Assembly: GCA_963746735.1 (NCBI GenBank)
Contig: CAVVCO010000017.1
Coordinates: 1-64,000 of the forward strand
Source: CAVSWT01 sp963746735
GTDB lineage: Bacteria; Bacteroidota; Ignavibacteria; Ignavibacteriales; Ignavibacteriaceae
Reading direction: 5' to 3'
DNA: 64,000 nt
This document shows, piece after piece, positions 1 to 9,531 of the stretch. Numbering within the stretch: the stretch's first letter is position 1; each line of letters opens with the position of its first letter. Made by a program: the position numbers and the translations under genes. The notes beneath the pieces are model-generated. The model saw only the letters and a program-made list of their open reading frames with translations, ran no database searches and was not told the DNA's origin.

Positions 1-272
1 GACAGAAAACGGGAAGTTTTATTAATTGACTCTGCATTTTCAGCCTCTTTTGCTGCTATAATTTCACGGGTTTCCTCAAAATCGGTAATTAGAGATTTGA
101 TCAATTCTTTGCGCTCATTATTCAGTTTTCTTTGTTCATTCCAGTTGTTAACCTGCAATGCAATTAAAATCCCAATAACGACTAGTAAAATTTCGCCAAT
201 TGCATAACGTAAATACGCCATTACTTTATTTTCTGCAGCGAGTTTTTGTCTTACATTTCTAAAGATTTTCAT
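1..272 (-). CDS. DUF6090-type membrane protein, partial (3' end outside window)
   Basis: This is the N-terminal 90 codons of a gene that runs off the left edge. The ATG is at 272-270 and the translation begins MKIFRNVRQKLAAENKVMAY. A hydrophobic segment at about residues 25-42 (IGEILLVVIGILIALQVNNW) is followed by a charged, probably coiled-coil stretch. This N-terminus is almost identical to the two genes upstream, which matches the DUF6090 family of Bacteroidota inner-membrane proteins with one N-terminal anchor and no known function. Its start overlaps the end of the preceding gene by 14 bases, so the three copies look like one minus-strand operon made by tandem duplication. The C-terminal sensing or binding part is not visible. 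Confidence 0.85.
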   Translation of the reverse strand, partial: MKIFRNVRQKLAAENKVMAYLRYAIGEILLVVIGILIALQVNNWNEQRKLNNERKELIKSLITDFEETREIIAAKEAENAESINKTSRFL

Positions 273-1080
273 AAGTTGAATTCAATTCATCTATTAGTGT
301 TTGTGTTTTATCTTTTTGGATCATTAGCATAGCGCAATGAAGATTTGCAAGTAGGTATCTAAAATTTACTAAGTTTATCATCGTGAGTTGATTTTCCGGT
401 TTTTTAAGTTGGGCAGCGGTGATAGCTTTTAAATTATTTTCATTCAGGTGTACGTAATTTGCTAAAGTATCTTTTTGATTTTGAGTTAGTATTTTCGAAG
501 TTAATATTTCATCATATATAGAAGACGCTTGAACTTCGCTCAACCTAGTTACACCGGGTACGAAAACTTCATCAGTAAATAAATTATTATTTTTATTAAT
601 TATTAGCTCTAAACGTTCTAATTCTTGGTAGTAGTTTATAAGGTTGCCTTTAAATTTATTATCACTGATAATGTCAACATTTCCTGACGAGAGCAGTTCC
701 GTGTATGTAGGATTGATTTTTACAAAAGTTCTTCGACTGGTTAAACTTCCAATTGCTGATGTAAAAGAGCTATCAACCTTAAATTTATGGTGCTCTTTAT
801 AATATTTTAAAATTGATTTTGCCGTTTTTGAAAAACCAAATTCAGTATTCAGCTGTTCATCAATTGATTTTATCTGTTCTGTTAAGTCACGCTTAATATT
901 TTTGAGATAAACAGATTCCTTGTTTTTTTCTATTCTGACTGAATTCCAATTATTTACTTGAAGTGCAATCAAAATCCCAATTACTACTAAAATAATTTCA
1001 CCAATGGCATAACGTAAATATGCCATCACTTTATTTTCAGAAGCCAGTTTTTGTCTAACGTTTTTAAAAAACCTTGTCAT
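259..1080 (-). CDS. DUF6090-type membrane protein, second tandem copy
   Basis: A 273-residue protein whose first 45 residues (MTRFFKNVRQKLASENKV, then a single membrane anchor ending ALQVNNWN) match the neighbouring copies, while the rest has diverged. After the anchor comes a helical, charged region of about 220 residues that begins with a predicted coiled coil (residues 48-90). The architecture fits DUF6090: a short cytoplasmic N-terminus, one membrane span, and an outer domain likely in the periplasm. Function is unknown in the family. It sits between a fuller downstream copy and a frameshifted upstream copy, and overlaps the downstream start by 14 bases. I see no enzyme motif. The domain call is from the recognisable N-terminus and is fairly sure; any role is not. 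Confidence 0.8.
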   Translation of the reverse strand: MTRFFKNVRQKLASENKVMAYLRYAIGEIILVVIGILIALQVNNWNSVRIEKNKESVYLKNIKRDLTEQIKSIDEQLNTEFGFSKTAKSILKYYKEHHKFKVDSSFTSAIGSLTSRRTFVKINPTYTELLSSGNVDIISDNKFKGNLINYYQELERLELIINKNNNLFTDEVFVPGVTRLSEVQASSIYDEILTSKILTQNQKDTLANYVHLNENNLKAITAAQLKKPENQLTMINLVNFRYLLANLHCAMLMIQKDKTQTLIDELNSTYENL

Positions 1081-1086
1081 TATTTA

Positions 1087-2131
1087 TTACTTAATTAATT
1101 CAAAGTTATATGTCTTTTTTGTTAGGTATAGAGTTACTTTATAGTAACCTTTTTTAACAGATATATTTGAGCCATTCCATTTTGTATTTCCGGAAGGAAA
1201 TGTTTCTCCACCCCAATTAGCTATCCAGCTATTTCCATCTCTGAATTTTACTGATCCATCACCAAGTTTAATTCTTATTTCCCAAATTGATTTTTGTTCA
1301 TTTATTAAAGTCATAGGAACATTTTCTGTCCAATTTTTATTGGGAGCTGCATCTCCAACAATACCGATATTTTGATATAACAATCTGGCTTTAGGATAAT
1401 ACTGCTTAATTAAATCTAAAATTGTTAGAGCAGATTGTTCTTTGTTTGAAATCATCTGATTTGTTAAAGAATATTGGCTTAAAGCAGATTGTAAAGCATT
1501 TTTAAAAGGAACTTCTTTTATTAACTCCAAAATTTTTTTTTGCTGTTCTTTTGTAAAAAAATTAAGATCAATATTTTCAAAATTGTTAAGAGCAGAAAAT
1601 CCAAATATTAATGATGGTTCCGGTAAATTATAATTTTTTAATAAAGGAGATAGATGTTTTGAAGTAAATTTATCATATTCCAGTTTATCAAAAACGTATG
1701 ACGCGATGCTTTTATAAAGACGGCTTTGTGATAAGTTCTTGGGATTAAATTCCAATAAATCCATTTGATGAGCTGCTTCTGAAATAAAATTGTTTGGAAT
1801 TAAATCAATATAGTAAAGTAATGATGGCAATAGCTTCGGATTAATTTTTTCCGGATAATTCAATAGCGTATCGGTAACGTTATACTGCTGCGATATTACT
1901 CTTCTATCATTTGATAACTTTTGAACATCCTGATCGATTATAGTATAAATCTGTTCCAATACAGCATTAAATTTTTCATTACTTTTTCTTTGTTCATTCC
2001 AATTATTAACCTGCAGTGCAATCAAAATTCCAATAACAACTAGAACAATTTCACCAACGGCGTAGCGTGAGATAAGCCATCACTTTATTTTCGGCAGCGA
2101 GTTTTTGTCTGATATTTCTGAATACCTTCAT
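1087..2131 (-). CDS. DUF6090-type membrane protein with C-terminal SusE/F-like domain, frameshifted
   Basis: Third DUF6090 copy. The family N-terminus starts at the ATG at 2131-2129 (MKVFRNIRQKLAAENKVMAY), but the frame then breaks. Compared with the two sister genes there is one extra base near 2066-2077, after which the normal sequence resumes with the anchor ending ALQVNNWNEQ. Removing one base gives about 347 residues. The last 90 residues (from IGIVGDAAPNKNW, with KFRDGNSWIANWGG and a closing YKVTLYLTKKTYNFELI) resemble the ligand-binding beta domain found in SusE/SusF-type outer-membrane proteins, which neither full sister shows. So the copy pairs a membrane anchor and helical region with a probable carbohydrate-binding-like domain. 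The frameshift may be a sequence error, since the rest of the frame is intact. Confidence 0.7.
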
Positions 2132-2175
2132 GATAAATCTAAAATTAAATTTGCTTCCATATTCTTTCCAACTAA

Positions 2176-5100
2176 CTATTTCACTTTAATTACTACAAAA
2201 GTTACATCATCATCAGGGTCTTCATCGTTTGTCCATCTTGAACCTTCATCTTTTAGGAAATTTACTATTTCTTCTGGTTCTCTTTTAGCATATTCTTCAA
2301 AACTGTTTCTTGCTCTTCTGTAACCATACATTTCATTGTTTGCATTTTGCAGTTCTGCAAATCCATCGCTCATCAGCAATAAAGTATCACCTCTTTCAAT
2401 CATTAATTCTTTAACATCATAAACAGAATCTTTCATTGCTCCTAAAGGCAAGTTATTTAATCCTATCTCTTCAATAGTCTGAGAATTATTTCTATAAATA
2501 ATAAGGGGAGGCATCCCGGCATTTGTGGTTACAATTTTATTATTTTTAATCTGCACACAAGTAAGCGCCATCATTAATCTGCCGAGACGCATATCTTTAA
2601 TTGCAGCACTTGCATTTTCAAAAAATGGTTTCAATTCTTTATTAGTTCTATCAGACATAAAAAGAGATTTCATAATCGAAACCATCATCCCGGACATCAT
2701 TCCATGCCCGGTTGCATCTCCAAGAATAACAGTTAAAGTTCCATCTAAATGAAGATGAAAATCGTAATAGTCTCCGCCAACTTCTGTAGCCGTTTTCATA
2801 TAGACTGCTATGCTTATGTTTGGCAGTTGGGGTATTTCAGTTGGAAGCATTGACAATTGAAGATTTCGTGCTTCTTCAAGCTCGTGAGATTTTCTTTCAC
2901 TTTCTTTTTCTGCAATTTGGGCGCGCAGTTCTGCTTCTCTTATTTGTGAATTAATTTTTTCTTTAGATAGCAATCGCCGCCTTTGAACTCTATCTACACC
3001 AAAAACGACCAAGCCGAAACAAAGTACATATCCTAAATAAGCCCAAATAGTTCTCCACCAGGGAGAAAGTACTTTTATATTTATAGCCGCTCCTGTTTCA
3101 TTCCATATACCATCACCATTTGATCCTTTTACTTTAAATACATAATTACCGGGGGGAAGATTAGTGTAAGTAGCAAATCTTCTATTGTCATATATCCAGC
3201 CATTTTTATCAAAGCCTTCAAGCATGTAAGCATATTGATTTTTTTCAGGCCTTGAAAAATGAATGGCTGTAAAATCAAACGAAATACTATTTTGACTGTA
3301 AGGCAGCTCAATATTTTTTGTATCCAGGATGCTTTTTGTTAAAGGAGAATTTTCAGTGGAAGTAGTTACTAATTTATTAGAAATTTTTAATTGTGTGATA
3401 TCAATTTTGGGCAACTGTTTATTAATGTTACTGGAATGAAAAGTATTAAATCCGTTTTGACCGGCGAAAAACAAATCTCCGGATTCACTTCTAAAAGATG
3501 CTCGTCGTATTAAAGGCATATCCTTGCAATCCGTCTTTTACATCATAGTTGATAAAAATTGGATGCTCAGTATCTTTATTAAATTTAGAAATACCATTTA
3601 GAGTGCTTAGCCATAAATTTCCGTATGTATCTTCCTCAATTGCTTGAATATAATTCGAAGGCAGCCCGTCTTTATCATATAAAATTTTAAACGTATTTGA
3701 TTGTTGATCATATTTAATTAAACCTCCGTTTGTTGCTACCCACGCAACTCTGTCTTTATCTACAAAGATATCATTGATATGTTTTAAGTTTTGACTTGGG
3801 AATGTCTTTGAATCGTTCTGTAAATATTCAATTGTATTTTTTCTTATATCGAATTTACTCAAACCTGTATTTGTACCGATTAAAACAGAACCGTCATTTT
3901 GATATTCAACTTTCCGAACAAAACGAGAATTTATGTATGGTTGATTCTCACTTGACGAAACAAGACTTTTATAATAATTAACATCAGAGCCTGTTAAATC
4001 TAAAACTTGAATTCCCCATAATGAAGAATCATTTGGAGGTGCAGCATTCCATTTACCGTAAGAATGACTGTCATCTGAAATATACCTTAAAGTATAATTT
4101 CCTTTTTTTAATGATACTATTCCAACGTAAATCCGATTTTTATAATCACCGCCTATATAGAAAGATTTTGAATAATCATTGTCTATCCATACTGTATCAG
4201 ATTTTGAATCCTGAAGCCAGCCGTAATCCACCATCCCGGCAGAAGGCAATCCCTCGCCAACAGAAACAATCAGGACATCAGTTTGCTTTGGTATATTAAA
4301 TTCCTTTTTTAAATCCTGATAATCTCCAACTTCAGTAAGCTTAGCCGCAGCATAATTATTTTTGGAAAGTGAATCTATTGCAGACATTAAGTTTAAATTG
4401 TAGGTACGGGCATCATGCGTTGGAATGAATTGCTTGGTTTTATTTTTAGTATCAAATTTTACGACGCCTGTAAAGTTAGTAGCAATCCATAGATTCCCAT
4501 AATCATCCATTGAAAGATCATATATGCTGTTGTAGTCAACATGAATAAATTTTGAGTTATCACCTAAATCGTAATTAGTAAAAGTGTTATTCGATAGATC
4601 CATCATGCTTAAACCATTGCTGGTGCCAAGCCATATATATTTTGAAGAACCTTGCTGAATGCTTCGAACAAGATTATTATTTGTGGAATTTAAACCTCCA
4701 TGAATGTTTTGATATTTTTTGTAAGTTTTATCCTTTAAACTATATTTGACCAAACCCTCGTCTGTGCCAAGCCAAACGAAATCTTTTTCATTTGGAGTTT
4801 TGTAGATTGAAGAAATAGATAGACTTTTATTGGAGTTTGCCATATCAACAGGATTTGTGAAAAGCCGGAAAGGTTCCTTTTGAAAATCTAATTTTAACAT
4901 TCCATTATTTTGAGTTGCTATCCATAATATTCCGAATTCATCTTTATACAAATACCAAAACCCATCAGAATTATGAACACCATTTGGAAATTCCGATTGA
5001 TCAATTGGAATAATTTCATTTGTTTTCATGTTATAACGAAAAATTCCATTTTGTGAAGTTGCTATCCAAAGAAATCCATCTTCATCTTGAATTATATTCC

Positions 5101-5938
5101 CAACCATATTTGTCCAGAATCCAGGTTTTGGATCTTTATTGAAAAGTTTTATTTCATTAAAGTCTTTTGTTATAGGGTTATAATTATAAAATCCGTTTTG
5201 AGAACTAATCCAAATTTTTCCGGTTTTATCCTCATAAAGATTAGATATTACCTGCTGTTTAAAAAGATCGGGATTTTTTGAATCAACATTAACAGTTTCA
5301 AATAAACCGGTCGATTCATTATATTTAATTAATCCTAAAAAGTTATGATCTGAATAAATTTCGCCGGATGAAGTTTCTAATAATGTAATTGTTAATCCTA
5401 CCGTAGCTACCTTATTGTTACCGTCTTTTGTGTATTGCTTTTTAATTTCATTGGTTTTTTTATTAAACTGGAAAATACCATCTTGAGTTAAAAGCCACAT
5501 ACGGTTTTTACTGTCCTGAACCATATTATAAATCGCATTTGATGCAGAATTGGATCTGCTGGAATCAGGCAGAAAAGTCTCAAAAGTTTCATTTGCTCTA
5601 TTATATTTTGAAAATCCAGCCACTGTACAAACCCACAATGTTCCATCATGATCAACCATTGATTTAATTGCAGTATTATTTGGCAATGAGTTTTTATCAC
5701 TGGGATCGTTTTTATATATTTTGAAATTATAACCGTCATAACGGTTTAAACCATCAGCGGTAGCAATCCACAAAAAACCATATTGATCTTGAATTATATC
5801 GTTCACAGAAGTATTTGATAGCCCATCCGGAATGGAAATATGTTCAAAGTTATATTTTTGCTGGGCAAAATTGGTGGCGAAGAGAATGAACAGAAAAAAT
5901 ATAAATAATAAATATTGCTTCAACTTAGATGCAAACAT
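2176..5938 (-). CDS. Propeller (Reg_prop/Y_Y_Y) sensor with SpoIIE-type phosphatase output, frameshifted
   Basis: A secreted N-terminus (signal peptide ending TNFAQ) leads into many Reg_prop repeats of the type GFLWIATxxGLNRYDG, forming a periplasmic beta-propeller. A Y_Y_Y domain follows (YAYMLEGFDKNGW...YTNLPPGNYVFKVKGSN), then one membrane span (WAYLGYVLCFGLVVFGV), a coiled coil, and a PP2C/SpoIIE phosphatase with GGDYYDF and GDATGHG metal motifs. Residues about 505-670 are not repeat-like and look like an inserted beta domain. One extra base at about 3502-3509 breaks the frame at GLQGYAFN; removing it joins the halves into about 1253 residues. The output should dephosphorylate a STAS protein, and a STAS gene and its kinase lie just upstream at 6340-7105. 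The ligand is unknown. Confidence 0.82.
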
Positions 5939-6046
5939 ATTTACCTCTTAAATTAATAGTAAACTAAATGTCTTAAGAATTTCTTCTTATTGTTTTCTTT
6001 TTATAAAGAGAGGATTTACTAAAGTTAAAAACCAAATGGGCTTAAA

Positions 6047-6075
6047 ATGTCTATTGATGATAATTCAACAGACAT
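6047..6075. other. Hairpin within a 401-base gap (5939-6339)
   Basis: A short inverted repeat: ATGTCT pairs with AGACAT and, after one mismatch, TTGA pairs with TCAA around a 7-base loop. Read on the minus strand it is followed by TTTT, so it could be a weak terminator for the STAS operon or part of the leader of the propeller sensor gene that starts at 5938. The rest of the 401-base gap shows no convincing gene. A 25-codon frame at about 6232-6306 on the minus strand looks faintly TPR-like but lacks a start. Confidence 0.3.
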
Positions 6076-6339
6076 CATAAATTTGATTATAATATTTTTA
6101 GCTTTAATAATTTATATCGAACAAGGGAACTGATACAATCTTAGTCTAACTTTTATAAGTCACAAATATTCTATTTAGAAATGTTTCATATAATTCATTA
6201 ATAAGTTTCAATTACAAATAGGTAGCCGGAATTATCGCAGGCATAGGTGAATCGTTTTGCTTGGTAAGATTTTTAATGCTTCATCATACTTTTTATTTTC
6301 AACCTTCAGCTAAGTTCTATTCTAAATTTAATTTTGAAA

Positions 6340-6675
6340 TTAGCTGTTTAAAACTGAATCAACAGAATCGGCTTTTTCAGCAAACTGGAATAAACCCATT
6401 ATTGTAAAGGTTTTTTCAACTGTTGGATCAAGATTTGTAAAAATCAATTTACCATTTGTTTCATTTAATTTTTCAATTAATTCAATCAAATGAGAAATAC
6501 CAATTGAATTTACAACTTTGGAATTTTCAAGATTTAACACCAGTTTATTTATACCGGAATGTTTGTTAAACTCTTGGACTATTTTTTCGCCGCCGGTGTT
6601 ATTAATATATCCGTTAGCTTTAATTACAAGTATTTTATCGTGTAATTCAGAAGTCAGATTAAAATCAGTAACCAT
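6340..6675 (-). CDS. STAS-domain anti-sigma factor antagonist
   Basis: A 111-residue single-domain STAS protein of the SpoIIAA/RsbV kind. The regulatory serine is in the motif VVNSIGISHLI (Ser57), the position normally phosphorylated by an RsbW-type kinase and restored by a PP2C phosphatase. Unphosphorylated, such a protein binds the kinase or anti-sigma factor and frees its target. It lies 13 bases after the RsbW-like kinase gene (6689-7105) and about 400 bases before the SpoIIE-output sensor, so the three genes form a plausible complete partner-switching circuit. The target could be a sigma factor or another protein; no sigma gene is in the window. Confidence 0.88.
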   Translation of the reverse strand: MVTDFNLTSELHDKILVIKANGYINNTGGEKIVQEFNKHSGINKLVLNLENSKVVNSIGISHLIELIEKLNETNGKLIFTNLDPTVEKTFTIMGLFQFAEKADSVDSVLNS

Positions 6676-6688
6676 GAAATTGCTCCAT

Positions 6689-7105
6689 TCAGATTAAATT
6701 TTTAATAATTGTAATTTTAGTTCCATTAGGGCCGGATTCTATTATAAGATCATCGGACATAGATTTCATAAGTTTTAAACCCCAGCCGCGTTTGTGTGCG
6801 CTGTGAATTTTATCTTTTATATTAGGTTCTTCAACATTCTCCGGGACAAAACCAGTCCCAAAATCAGTAACCAGAATAATTAATTTTTCTTTATCCATTG
6901 TGAACTCAACTTGAACATAGGGATTATGATCGCCTGAGTGTTCAAGCCCGTTTATGATTGCTTCTGTAACGATAATTTTTGCTTCACCAATTTTATCATC
7001 GGAAATTCCAAGATGCCCTCCCATAATTTGCAGACCTTCAATTGCAACCATTTCAATGTTGGGTACATTTGGCAGCTTAATCTCTAAATTAATATTTGAA
7101 TTCAT
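6689..7105 (-). CDS. RsbW-like serine kinase / anti-sigma regulatory factor (HATPase_c_2)
   Basis: A 138-residue stand-alone GHKL ATPase. The N box is EAIINGLEHS, the G1 box VTDFGTGF, and the G2 region RGWGLKLMKSMSDD. This is the layout of RsbW/SpoIIAB serine kinases, which phosphorylate the partner STAS protein and bind a sigma factor or other target. No extra domain is present. It is the first gene of the minus-strand unit, ahead of the STAS gene. Its upstream region is shared with the divergent gene at 7495. The kinase/anti-sigma role follows from family and context; whether it binds a sigma factor is not shown by sequence. Confidence 0.85.
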   Translation of the reverse strand: MNSNINLEIKLPNVPNIEMVAIEGLQIMGGHLGISDDKIGEAKIIVTEAIINGLEHSGDHNPYVQVEFTMDKEKLIILVTDFGTGFVPENVEEPNIKDKIHSAHKRGWGLKLMKSMSDDLIIESGPNGTKITIIKNLI

Positions 7106-7494
7106 TTAATTTCTTTCGAAGTTATTAGAAAATAATTAATGTAATTGGGAGTTCAACAATGAATATAATACTTTTTTTTAAATAACAATAATCAAAATTA
7201 AACTTTATTGTTCTTACTATAAACCAAAATCCGAATTATTGTATGTAATTCCTTACCCCATTTTGAAATAACACACACCTTATTAGGCATACTGTAAATT
7301 TTATTTGCTGCTAATTAAATATTGTAATTTAAGTTTGTCGACACCGAAATAGATTTAGTGCAAATTCCTAACTTTATCTAAGAAAAATTGAATCTAAACA
7401 AATTTTAAAATAATTAAATTCCTGATTGATTTTTAATTTTCCAAAAGTTATTTTGGTGTAAATTATTTTGTTTCCAATTATCATAGGGGAAGCC
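7106..7494. promoter_or_regulatory. Divergent intergenic region, 389 bases
   Basis: This AT-rich stretch separates the RsbW-like kinase (minus) from the exported transglutaminase-like pair (plus), so it must carry both promoters. I see an AGGGGA ribosome-binding site at 7485-7490 just before the ATG at 7495. Several TATTTTG strings near 7449-7470 recall the Bacteroidota -7 element TAnnTTTG but do not match it exactly, so I do not place a promoter. No open reading frame or strong hairpin is evident. Confidence 0.35.
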
Positions 7495-9531
7495 ATGAAA
7501 CCAAAAACATTTTATTTTACAATTCTATTAATATCAATAATATCTTATTCAAATTTTGCTCAAGAGCCAAAAGTTGAATGGGGTGAAATTCCAAGATCTG
7601 ATCTCGAAATGACTTCATATCCCGCTGATACTAATGCCACAGCGGTTATTCTTTATGAATATGCTGAATCAACTTTTGATGATGATTTTGATATAGTCCT
7701 AAGCGTTCACAAGCGTATTAAAATATTAACCAAGGCAGGTTTTGATTGGGGTACAGAAACTTTATTCTTAAATACAGAAAAAGGCAAACAAAGATTACGA
7801 AATGTTGAAGGAGCAACGTATTCATTAAATGAAAAAGGTGAAGTGGTCAAAACAGAATTTGATGATGATGAAATTTATGAAGATGAATATATTAAGAATA
7901 GAACTAGTTATAAATTTACTCTTCCGGCATTAAAGCCCGGATGTGTAATTGAAATTCGCTATCAGGTTATATCAGACGATATCCAATTAATAAAGGACTG
8001 GACATTTCAAAAAAGTGAACCAGTAAGATGGAGTGAATACAAAGTACGTTTTCCGCGAAATCTTGCTTATGCTATTGTTAAAAGGGGATTCGAACATTGG
8101 CAGATTGATGAAGTGAATGAAGTTAATCAAACATTTTCCGGTAATGCTGCTGCACTTATAGGAACAGAAAACATTAAATGCTGGGAATATAAATGGGCTG
8201 TAAAGGATATTCCTGCATTACGTGATGAACCTTATATAACTACAATAAACGATTACACAAATGTTGTAAACATTCAATTAGCCGCTTATATGTTTGCAAA
8301 TGGAGTGAGAAATCAATTGTTTAGTGACTGGAAGGCAATGATAGAAGAATTATTGGATTATAAAGGATTTGGAGATAAGATAGATGTTACTGGTGATGTT
8401 GAAGATCTTGGGGTATCGATAACCAAAGGTATTAATGATCCGTTAGATAAAATGAAAGCAATATATAATTGGGTTTCAAAATCAATAGTGTGGGATGGCC
8501 ATAACAGATATACTGCGGATCAAGATGTAGATGATGTTATTGAATATAAAAAAGGAAATAGTGCCGAAATTAATTTCCTATTAATGTCTTTATTGAAAAG
8601 TGTTGGTATAGATTGTAATCCCGTATTATTAAGCACAAGAGATAATGGGGCAATACAAGATATATATCCAATTTATTATCAATTCAATTATGTAATTGCT
8701 CAGGTAAAAATTGGCAAAACAAATTACTTGCTCGACCCAACTAATCCGCTGCGTCCTTATGATCTGCTTCCTTCGAAGATACTGAATACCAAAGGGCTGG
8801 TAATGCAGCCGGATTTAGTCCAGTGGATTGGGATTAAATCAGATAAAAAAAATGTAGATCGCTCTATGACATTGATCCATGTAAATAAAGACGGCTCAAT
8901 AAATGGAAGACTCGATAATTCTTTTGCCGAATACAACAGCGTTGCTTATAGAAAAAGTCTTGCGGATAAAAAAGATATTGATGCAGCAAAAGATATACTA
9001 AACACTGAATCAGAGGGGATAAACATCGATTCAGTGAAGATTAATAACAGAGACAGTATTCAGGCGTCTTTAAATCTTATTTCTTATATAACATCTGACA
9101 GCTATACTCAGAAGAACGGTGATTTAATTTATTTAAATCCAAATTTAATCAACAGATTAAAAGAAAATCCATTTAAATCAAAGGTAAGAAAGTTCGATAT
9201 AGATTATGGTTATCAGAACGGGGATGTTTCTGTAGTAAATATATATATTCCGGATGGCTATGAACTTAAAGAAAATTTACAGAATAAAACAATAGTAGTG
9301 GAAAACTTTGCGTCCTATACAAGAATGGCGGGTGTGGAAAATAATATGCTTCAAATAATAAATAAGCTTGAAATTAATTCATCTCTTGTCAGCTCAAAAT
9401 ATTATACTCAGTTGAAAGAGTTCTATGCTCAAATTGTCGCCATGCAAGCTGAGCAAATTGTACTTGGCCCTAAATCAGCCTCAACTGAAAAAACAAATGA
9501 GAAAAATTCAAAAGATAGTAAGGGGAAGTAA
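7495..9531 (+). CDS. Exported DUF3857/transglutaminase-like protein, probable pseudoenzyme
   Basis: The start is taken at ATG 7495, which gives a clean signal peptide (MKPKTFYFTILLISIISYSN, cleavage near FAQ) with AGGGGA upstream; a TTG at 7468 is in frame but less likely. The 678-residue product has a DUF3857 beta domain (about 60-225), a transglutaminase-like core (about 290-440) and a C-terminal beta domain. In the core, the position of the catalytic cysteine (usually GDCKD) is Ser356 in GNSAEIN, and the usual FNHV histidine is Tyr399 in FNYVIAQ; only the acidic LLDPTNP site remains. It therefore probably lacks enzyme activity and may bind or scaffold. It overlaps the active-looking paralogue by one base, so the two are co-translated. 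Confidence 0.83.
   Translation: MKPKTFYFTILLISIISYSNFAQEPKVEWGEIPRSDLEMTSYPADTNATAVILYEYAESTFDDDFDIVLSVHKRIKILTKAGFDWGTETLFLNTEKGKQRLRNVEGATYSLNEKGEVVKTEFDDDEIYEDEYIKNRTSYKFTLPALKPGCVIEIRYQVISDDIQLIKDWTFQKSEPVRWSEYKVRFPRNLAYAIVKRGFEHWQIDEVNEVNQTFSGNAAALIGTENIKCWEYKWAVKDIPALRDEPYITTINDYTNVVNIQLAAYMFANGVRNQLFSDWKAMIEELLDYKGFGDKIDVTGDVEDLGVSITKGINDPLDKMKAIYNWVSKSIVWDGHNRYTADQDVDDVIEYKKGNSAEINFLLMSLLKSVGIDCNPVLLSTRDNGAIQDIYPIYYQFNYVIAQVKIGKTNYLLDPTNPLRPYDLLPSKILNTKGLVMQPDLVQWIGIKSDKKNVDRSMTLIHVNKDGSINGRLDNSFAEYNSVAYRKSLADKKDIDAAKDILNTESEGINIDSVKINNRDSIQASLNLISYITSDSYTQKNGDLIYLNPNLINRLKENPFKSKVRKFDIDYGYQNGDVSVVNIYIPDGYELKENLQNKTIVVENFASYTRMAGVENNMLQIINKLEINSSLVSSKYYTQLKEFYAQIVAMQAEQIVLGPKSASTEKTNEKNSKDSKGK

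Noticed and set aside
2105..2323. Plus-strand 72-codon frame opposite the start of the third DUF6090 gene and the end of the sensor
   Set aside because: It is antisense to real coding sequence, has no recognisable domain and no ribosome-binding site.
6232..6306. A minus-strand frame reading KVENKKYDEALKILPSKTI, faintly TPR-like
   Set aside because: It is only about 25 codons, lacks a normal start and has stops close on both sides. At most a gene remnant.
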